A program made the position numbers and the translations under genes. DNA of 64,000 nucleotides from NCBI GenBank assembly GCA_029844215.1, contig CM056726.1, positions 81,335,548 through 81,399,547 of the forward strand, given 5' to 3'. This stretch comes from Przewalskia tangutica (lineage: Eukaryota; Streptophyta; Magnoliopsida; Solanales; Solanaceae). Positions 57,290 to 64,000 of this stretch are shown here, one piece after another. Numbering within the stretch: the stretch's first letter is position 1; the number at the start of each line of letters is the position of its first letter. The notes beneath the pieces were generated by a model, which saw only the letters and a program-made list of their open reading frames with translations, searched no databases and had not been told where the DNA came from.

Positions 57290-57500
57290 ACTCGCGTAGG
57301 CAATCGGATCGCCCGCATGAGGTATAACCCCGCATCGAGGGTAGCTACTCCCGGCGGCCGTCTGGACTCGCCGTCCGCACGCCACAAGGACCGCATGACC
57401 ACAAGGGCCGTGATCCTAACTCGGAACTTCCGCAGCCCGCGATAGCCCTGGACCCGCATGAGGTAGTCTCGAATCATGTGTCCATCGACCCGCCTGAGTC
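57290..57500 (-). repeat. GC-rich subrepeats in H 3' LTR
   Basis: Units with CCCGCATGAGGTATAAC and CCGCATGACCACAAGG. Counterpart at 63180-63370. Confidence 0.6.
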
Positions 57501-59495
57501 TACCCCGCGTGGAGGCGCTTAACCCTAATCATCTCAAGAGATGAGTGATGTATAATACTATCATAACAAATTATCGTTAAACAACATAAGCACAACAAAG
57601 GACAAAAAACCCTTTACACAAACATCACAAGATACTAACACACGTAGCATCCTAGCATGTTTACTTATCAAATCAACAAGAAGGTATTACAAGGCTATCA
57701 CAAACCAACACAATCAAGTTATACACACCAGGTACTTTCTACTATATGCTAACAAGTTCTGGGTTTTATCCCCAAAGTACTTCATACATTAACTCTTTAA
57801 AAGATACGTTACTTTCACAAAAGTCACACAATACCCGTAGTATATGAAAATATAGTGATTATCTTTTGAAGTAAATCAAAACACTTCTCTTTGTAAAACT
57901 CAAGTAACAACATTATTTTCCAAACGTCCAAGTTTGCCTAATTTCAAATGTTCATGTTTCTTATTTAGAAAGGTTTCGTAGTTCATAGTCTTATTCATTT
58001 AAGAATATAATTCTCTTTTAAACTAACTGAGAAACATAAGTCTTATATGTGAGTAGGATATTCTTGTTTACAACAATCTTATTACATCAGCCATGATCTA
58101 GGAAATATCATTTTGTCTCATCTTAGCTTCTATGCAGATGGAAGTTTCTACTGGTTTTAATAATACTTAATCAATCAAAAAATTTCCTTATAGTAACGCT
58201 GCAGAGGTTTCTCGATACACATTCTGATTTCGAAAATAAGCAAAACATTCTTAAGACGTTATACCTAACTTTCCATAAAGCTAGTATAACTCTTAAGTTT
58301 TCAAAACAAATCAAGTATTACTTCTTCTCTCAAAATGATTCAAAACTCTTTTGAAATACTTCAAGTTCTTTATTAACACATAACAAGCCAGTTATAGTTC
58401 AAATCAGTTACCTTTTAAAAACCACATGTATTTTCTTACCAACATAAAGCCGTTATAACCAACTTCCCATAAAGCCGTTATAACACTTTATGTTTTACAC
58501 CAATCAAATACATTTAGTACATGTACGTCTACCGTACTACATAGTTCACACATATCATGCTAGAAGAGATAGGAAGAGGTTCACATACCTCGCGACGAGT
58601 ATCGACTAATAGCAAAACGCTCAAAGTACTCCCAACCGCCGCTACTCCTAAAGCCAAGTAACGCGCCACACGTAGTACTTCAACCTATAAGGCCACAAGG
58701 CGCTTATTAACATAAAGATCTTATCGTAGAACATTCTACAGAAAATTCGGCAGCACCTCCCCCCCCCGCAACAGCGTAAATCTCCTCCTCTCACGGGGCC
58801 GGCTACCAAGCCAACCAGGGGGGGGTTATACATCTAACCCGAACGGGTACAATTCTACTCCACAGTACTACTACACAAGTCTAATGTAATACAGTTCAGT
58901 TCAGTTCTTCATGCTTAAGTCAAAAGACATTGCCAACTAACCACGTTCAGTTCTATATATAGTATACTTTAACTATATATTCTAACAACATGTAATTTCC
59001 AATTACAATAGAGGGACAAGATATTTACCTCGGTAAGCCCATAATTATCCAAGTATAAAGTCGATCCTGGGCAATCGTTTAGCTCCAACTCCGAGCGCTC
59101 CAACCCGCTCTAAACCACCCTTAGAAGTTCTAACCAACTTCTACACAATACTCCAACGGACTATGGAGATTTTCCTAGGGTTTCGGTTTTGTGGATCGAC
59201 GGGAAGTATAATAGTATTTCCTGCTTTTCAGATAGGTATAACCTTAGAATACTCCAAGGTATACGGCTAAGGTAATTTGGGCATTATAACAATACTTTGA
59301 GAGTATTTCTACACCAAGGGGGTATTATAAAAGAACTTGGCACAGTGGTACCCACTACCACACTACTGTGAGTGTACTTCTGGCCAAGGCCTCAGGAGAG
59401 GGAGGCCTCTTGGCCGAACTCAACACTAAGGGAGGAGAAGATTTAACACTTAGAAACATTTAGGAAAGGATGAAGAATTCATCAAAGGGAGAGGG

Positions 59496-59503
59496 TATTT
59501 ATA
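59496..59503 (-). promoter_or_regulatory. TATA box, H 3' LTR
   Basis: TATAAATA on the minus strand, about 690 bp from the LTR start. That is 250-300 bp further than in X- and G-type LTRs because of the extra U3 module. Confidence 0.6.
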
Positions 59504-59674
59504 GCACAAGCCAAGGCCAACCAATCGCCAAGATTTAGCAAAGTGCTACACAAGTGTAGAGCAAAGATATGCCCAAGTGACCCCTATTCCCTACACCATA
59601 AAACACTCACAAATATCTACCAAAATATCTACCACTGACCTCCCAAATCGTCCCACGTGCGCCCACCTTGCCCA

Positions 59675-59708
59675 CCAACGAGAGGTGCCAAGTGCCGCCT
59701 CTCGTTGG
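59675..59708. promoter_or_regulatory. U3 palindrome, X-type module of H
   Basis: Perfect 11-bp arms CCAACGAGAGG and CCTCTCGTTGG, with a GCC/GGC-like inner part. Both arms carry changes relative to other copies, yet symmetry is kept. Confidence 0.65.
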
Positions 59709-59852
59709 TCCAAAATGTTCCGCCTCTCGGAAAAATCCGCAAAAATAAGAAAGGACATAGCCGAATTTTCCTTCGCAAGTTATGTAAAACGTTTATTTAA
59801 AAACGACTCTAACCGGGTGTTGTGCAAAAATGCCATTCGGCCAAGCAACCAA

Positions 59853-59878
59853 GGAGGGGGTGACACGTGTCACCCTCC
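59853..59878. promoter_or_regulatory. U3 palindrome, Y-type module of H
   Basis: GGAGGGGGTGACACGTGTCA followed by CCCTCC, centred on a CACGTG G-box. Confidence 0.6.
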
Positions 59879-60189
59879 TATTGGCCCAAAATAAAACCTC
59901 TTCCGAAAAATATCCACAATGGCCAAAATCTCGAAAACAAAGTGGCTCCCACAAAACCAGTAAATTTCTCCCTGGGCCCCACGTGACCATTTCCAAAATA
60001 AAATTCCATAATTCTCTAATATTCCAGAAGTCCGAATACCAAACTGGGATCCAATTCCCATTAACGAACCTTTTCCTTCACAAAACCGAAACTTTTCCGT
60101 GGAAAAATCGCCTCTTTCTTCCTTTCCAATCTTTCGTGATTCTCGCACGCACGCCCTCGCATACATACCACGGAACTACGGGTATAACA

Positions 60190-60219
60190 TTCTTCCTTAG
60201 AAACATTCGTCCGAATGTT
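60190..60219 (-). promoter_or_regulatory. Polypurine tract and inverted repeat, element H
   Basis: A shortened purine tract (complement of TTCTTCCTT), then AACATTCG/CGAATGTT at 60202-60219. Confidence 0.75.
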
Positions 60220-60479
60220 CCTTCTAAGTCTCAAAACGAGCGCGTGCGATAGTCTTCACTACTATACTTACGAAACAATCCCGCCACACCGCCGCGAAAT
60301 ACCCACGCAAAATACCTCGTCCAAGTCCACGAGGAAACACCTCTAACATCACCACAAATAATACTACTTTTGTCACTTTGTCGCGAGCCTTGCTCCAACG
60401 ACCCAACAAATGGTACCGGCCGCATGCAATCACCGGCCGCCGTGACACTCGAATTCTTACCATATTTCCGAAATCGCTT

Positions 60480-61220
60480 AGTATCCAAAACTCGGGTTAC
60501 TATCTCTAACGAGGTCATCATTAATCGGGAACATTCGGATGGATCTTCGATACTTTCCCAACATAACAATACGAAGACGGACGCCCTTCCTCCTAAGTCG
60601 GACGGCAAATGCTAACATATAGGCAACCCGCCTATTCTTCACATGAACTCACAAAGGCCCAAAGTAACTCGGGCTAAGTTCCTTCGCTTTCCAAAACTCG
60701 CCACACCGTCCGGTGGTACTTTCAAGAAGACCGACCGTCAACTCAACTCTAAGCCGTGCCGCCGATTATCCGCACGATTCCTCCGAGCCGCCGTAACTTC
60801 TTCTAGACAAGCTTCACTATCCACATCACCGGAACAAGATCAACCAACTATCTCAACCCCGCCAACATCGAACCAATCGGCCAAGAACTTACACTTCCGC
60901 CTCGCAAGGCTTCATAAGGCGACATCCGAACACCAAATGGTAGCTCAAACGCTCCTCCACAGAGACAACAATCCTCACAACTACCCTCAAATCCACGACC
61001 GCCCGAGGGCGAATGCGATTCTCGAGACTCACCGAGTTCTTAACACATGCTTGGTAAAACTTCCGAAACAAAGACACCAGAACTGGCTCCATGCTGTCAT
61101 AAGGTGAAGGTAGGCACCCTGCGCAGCCTTACAACCTTTCTCGATAAATCAACATCGCCAAGTGAACGGTCCCGATCAAGAACACGATGGTCGCTTCATC
61201 GCCCGACCACCGGCCGAACG
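60480..61220 (-). pseudogene. Decayed integrase segment in element H
   Basis: Same fragment as in element E (40500-41240), minus strand: SLFRKFYQACVKN, a YHLVFGCRLMKPCEA-like block (60889-61000), QKSYADNRR-like sequence, VFLKVP (near 60720), FGKRRNLARVTLG and a VMLGKYRRSI-like end (near 60540). It continues into a C-terminal part decayed beyond recognition. The protein would be non-functional. Confidence 0.65.
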
Positions 61221-61689
61221 ATCCACGAACTCAGACGTTGGTTAACTAAACTTGGGCCTAGCACCCTCGTGACCCTACCACAAGCGGGACCACCACAACC
61301 GCACCCCACCGCCATACATGCCGCGGGTTGACCCGCAACGTGGCCTCAACCCGACCCGCAACGCCGCACAATACTAGCTCCCGATCTAACAATCTCACTA
61401 ATCACGTTTAAAACCTGGCGGTCTTCTTAGCTCAACTACCCTCTTCATTTCACACTACTTGCGGACCTATCCCAAACACACCACGTGCACAATGCACTCC
61501 TATAAGGGTCAAACATAAACATACGTCTACCCGAGATGGCCTTACCTCTAAGGTTTTTGCGTATAAAGCTCTAAGGCTCACACTTTCTCTATCCTCCAAA
61601 ATCTTACTCGGTTAACCCACCATGATTTCTAATCACAACTAACACATCGCTATCGTAACATAGCACTTAAGGTATACTCACCTTGAAAG

Positions 61690-62115
61690 TTACCGGACTC
61701 GCCGCTCAGCCTCTTCTCGCCCTCGTTAACCCGTCGATCTCTACGCTTTCTCGGCTGCATAAGCCCGCATACGTGCCATGCTCAAGCCCAATCAAGAATT
61801 ACTCTTGCACAACCCTTTCTTAGGTAGTCATCAAGACTCGTGGTACATCGGTATAATCTCCGTAGCCAAATCCATGGCTAGTAACAGGTCGCTTTGCAAT
61901 CTAAATTCTCTGTTCATTGGCCGAATCAAGGTTCAAATATCATGGCCGCAGAGGAACCGCCGCCGTGCTAAACTCACGGGGCTAGTAACGTCGCAGAAAT
62001 CCCGAATGAAGCACTACCCTAGGTAATGATTGGGCCTCGCCTCGCAACCCTCTCGTATTCTACTCGCGGCTCCTCGGCCGCTTGCCCTCGGGCCCGGGTT
62101 GCCTACGCGAGGCAT
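61690..62115 (-). pseudogene. gag: Remnant gag of element H
   Basis: Only the N-terminal start (ATG 62115, MPR) and a short stretch of the mid-gag remain, ending in a PLLVTFE-like block near 61690. The zinc knuckle is deleted. The body (about 61760-61900) resembles element E at 42180-42330. It is the most reduced gag of the window. Confidence 0.6.
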
Positions 62116-62225
62116 AACGGTAAGTGGAAAGAAATACGTTTAGGGTCCAACTTAAAACATGTGCTCTAAGGCACGACCTCGAGTGAGAAGAATAGAAACC
62201 AATCCTAAATATCCTATAGCCTCAC

Positions 62226-62258
62226 GATTATGGCGTGGTGCACAACACACCGATAATC
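62226..62258 (-). other. Leader hairpin with GTGCAC loop (element H)
   Basis: Sense arms GATTATCGGTGTG and CACGCCATAATC around TTGTGCAC. One pair is T.G. Confidence 0.6.
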
Positions 62259-62301
62259 AAGACTTCATCGATACGGCTCAGACACTTTCCGAGGATTAAT
62301 C

Positions 62302-62314
62302 GCTCACGATACCA
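62302..62314 (-). promoter_or_regulatory. Primer-binding site, element H
   Basis: Sense TGGTATCGTGAGC, with the CAG-to-CGTG change. Confidence 0.8.
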
Positions 62315-62318
62315 CTTT

Positions 62319-64000
62319 TGTCACGACCCGATTCCGCCCGGATCGTGCCTTACCCCGCACCCTAGTGATACAACATCGAGTAATCACGAACATAAAACAA
62401 TACAAGACATATTATGAAATATGAAACAATAATGAGAAAACTTGCCTTTCGGCATATATATAAATAACAACTTTTTCCAACATGAGCGTTTTAATCCTTT
62501 TACAAACCACGCCCACAACGATTTACAGCACCTAAGAAATGATACGACAACAATGGCGGACGGGCCCCGCCATACCCCGAATGTAAACACCTACAACAAC
62601 AGGACTATACCATCGATAAGCCTCCGAGAAACGGAGCTTTCCCACACGTGAATCGTGACCCTAAGAGCGAGGATCAATGATCGTGTACCTTTACTGCGGC
62701 ATGACGCAGCCCAAGGCGAGGTCAAGATAACAAAGTATGTGAAACTAAAAATATCAGAAATGAAATCATAATAGTCTATAAAGCAGAGACATGTATGATA
62801 ACCAAACTACGATCACAATAATAAGCGATATGTCAAGTCGTGACTCACGCCTCAAGTCATCACTCAAATATAACAATGGGTCTCACGCCCACAACATCAA
62901 TCATGCCCGTGGAATACCTTCCTCATCACGGCAGCTTTATGATATAACAAAGACCAAGGAACACACATGAACACCGTGTCCCACTGTACATAATAACACG
63001 CATGGTAAGTGCGAAGGCATAGCCGACTACTAACACCTACGCACCAACAAGGTCATGAATCAGTATCATAAGATCTGTCTGCACCGTCACATGATCAAAG
63101 CCGACCACTTGCCCGCAGATCTAATGCGCGTCTAGCCACGAACTTTCCGCACTCGCGTAGGCCAATCAGATCGCCCGCATGAGGTATAACCCCGCATCGA
63201 GGGTAGCTACTCCCCGGCGGCGTCACGACTCGCCGTCCGCAGCCACAAGGACCGCATGACCACAAGGGCCGTCCTAACTCGAACTTCCGCAGCCCGCGAT
63301 AGCCCTGGACCCGCGTGAGGTAGTCTCGAATCATAGGTCCATCGACCCGCTGAAGTCTACCCCGCACGGAGGCGCTTAACCCTAATCATCTCAAGAGATG
63401 AGTGATGTATAATACTATCATAACGACTTATCGTTAAACAACATAAGCACAACAAAGGAAAAACCCTTTACACAAACATCACAAGATACTAACACACGTA
63501 GCGTCCTAGCATGTTTACTTATCAAATCAACAAGAAGGTATTACAAGGCTATCACAAACCAACACAATCAAGTTATACACACCGTGTACTTTCTACTATA
63601 TGCTAACAAGTTCGGGTTTTATCCCCAAAGTACTTCATACATTAACTCTTAAAAGATACGTTACTTTCACAAAAGTCACACAATACGTAGTATATGAAAA
63701 TATAGTGATTATCTTTTGAAGTAAATCAAAACACTTCTCTTTGTAAAACTCAAGTAACAACATTATTTTCCAAACGTCCAAGTTTGCCTAATTTCAAATG
63801 TTCATGTTTCTTATTTAGAAAGGTTTCATAGTTCATAGTCTTATTCATTTAAGAATATAATTCTCTTTTAAACTATCTGAGAAACATAAGTCTTATATGA
63901 GTAGGATATTCTTGTTTACAACAATCTTATTACCATGACCATGATCTAGGAAATATCATTTTGTCTCATCTTAGCTTCTATGCGGATGGAAGTTTCTCTT
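62319..64000 (-). mobile_element. 5' LTR of element H (3' part; runs off the window)
   Basis: Matches 56440-58145 of the 3' LTR, with leader hairpins (62550-62710), subrepeats (63180-63370), and AT-rich sequence to the window end. No gene. Confidence 0.88.
63180..63370 (-). repeat. GC-rich subrepeats in H 5' LTR
   Basis: Counterpart of 57290-57500, with CCCGCATGAGGTATAAC and CCGCATGACCACAAGG units. Confidence 0.6.

Larger units (their letters stand above)
56440..60189 (-). mobile_element. 3' LTR of element H (chimeric U3)
   Basis: 3.75-kb LTR from TGTTATACCCGTAGTTCC at 60189 to 56440. Its U3 has two modules: a Y-type start (about 59840-60189, palindrome at 59853-59878) followed by an X-type U3 (about 59620-59839, palindrome 59675-59708). 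The rest is X-like: TATA box 59496-59503, TTATAAC block near 58445-58500, subrepeats 57290-57500, leader hairpins 56670-56880. It starts 3 bp after G. Confidence 0.85.

Overview
The window is plant nuclear DNA made entirely of nested Ty3/gypsy LTR retrotransposons. I found no host gene, no rRNA or tRNA gene and no CRISPR array. The one coding-competent copy (element G, 46728-56436) has the order gag-protease-RT-RNaseH-integrase-chromodomain, with an FIDD reverse-transcriptase box and a chromodomain ending in WEAGEDMRRKYPHLF. This places it among chromoviruses, most likely the Tekay/Del lineage. The lineage and sequence style suggest a eudicot, perhaps Solanaceae, but the family-level guess is weak. 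All elements use the same primer-binding site, matching plant initiator tRNA-Met (TGGTATCAGAGC). Their LTRs begin TGTTAYACC and end GTCGTGACA.

Layout, left to right. 1-1823: minus LTR fragment. It lies in a plus LTR fragment (1824-2770), which lies in the 5' LTR of plus element 1 (2771-4036). Element 1 has a gag broken by a solo LTR (4362-7731) and a 3' LTR at 9832-13384. Element 1 itself sits in the 5' LTR of plus element 2 (LTR remnant 13385-13979, gag, 3' LTR start 16449-16734). That 3' LTR is interrupted by minus element A (16735-22515), which is joined at a breakpoint to minus element B (22516-28392). B lies in the internal region of minus element C (28393-30638), and C's 5' LTR is interrupted by minus element D (30639 onward). 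D's 5' LTR holds complete minus element E (37011-45887, target duplication AAAAC) and minus LTR fragment F (46424-46727). F is split by plus element G (46728-56436). Minus element H (56440 to beyond 64000) follows 3 bp after G.

Most elements carry gag but no protease, RT or RNase H. They look like non-autonomous gag-only (TR-GAG-like) derivatives that would depend on a G-like partner for pol. E and H also keep a decayed integrase C-terminal segment. All share small structured motifs: a hairpin with a GTGCAC palindromic loop downstream of the PBS, a short inverted repeat just before the polypurine tract, a 36-bp near-palindrome in U3, and a chain of hairpins in the long R-U5 leader. These motifs co-vary between copies and are the most interesting content here.

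Reading-frame breaks are very frequent. When copies are compared, they concentrate at CAG/CTG and CCGG-type sites. That suggests many are base-calling or assembly errors at CHG-methylated heterochromatin rather than real mutations. Pseudogene calls and LTR-divergence ages from this window should be treated with caution.
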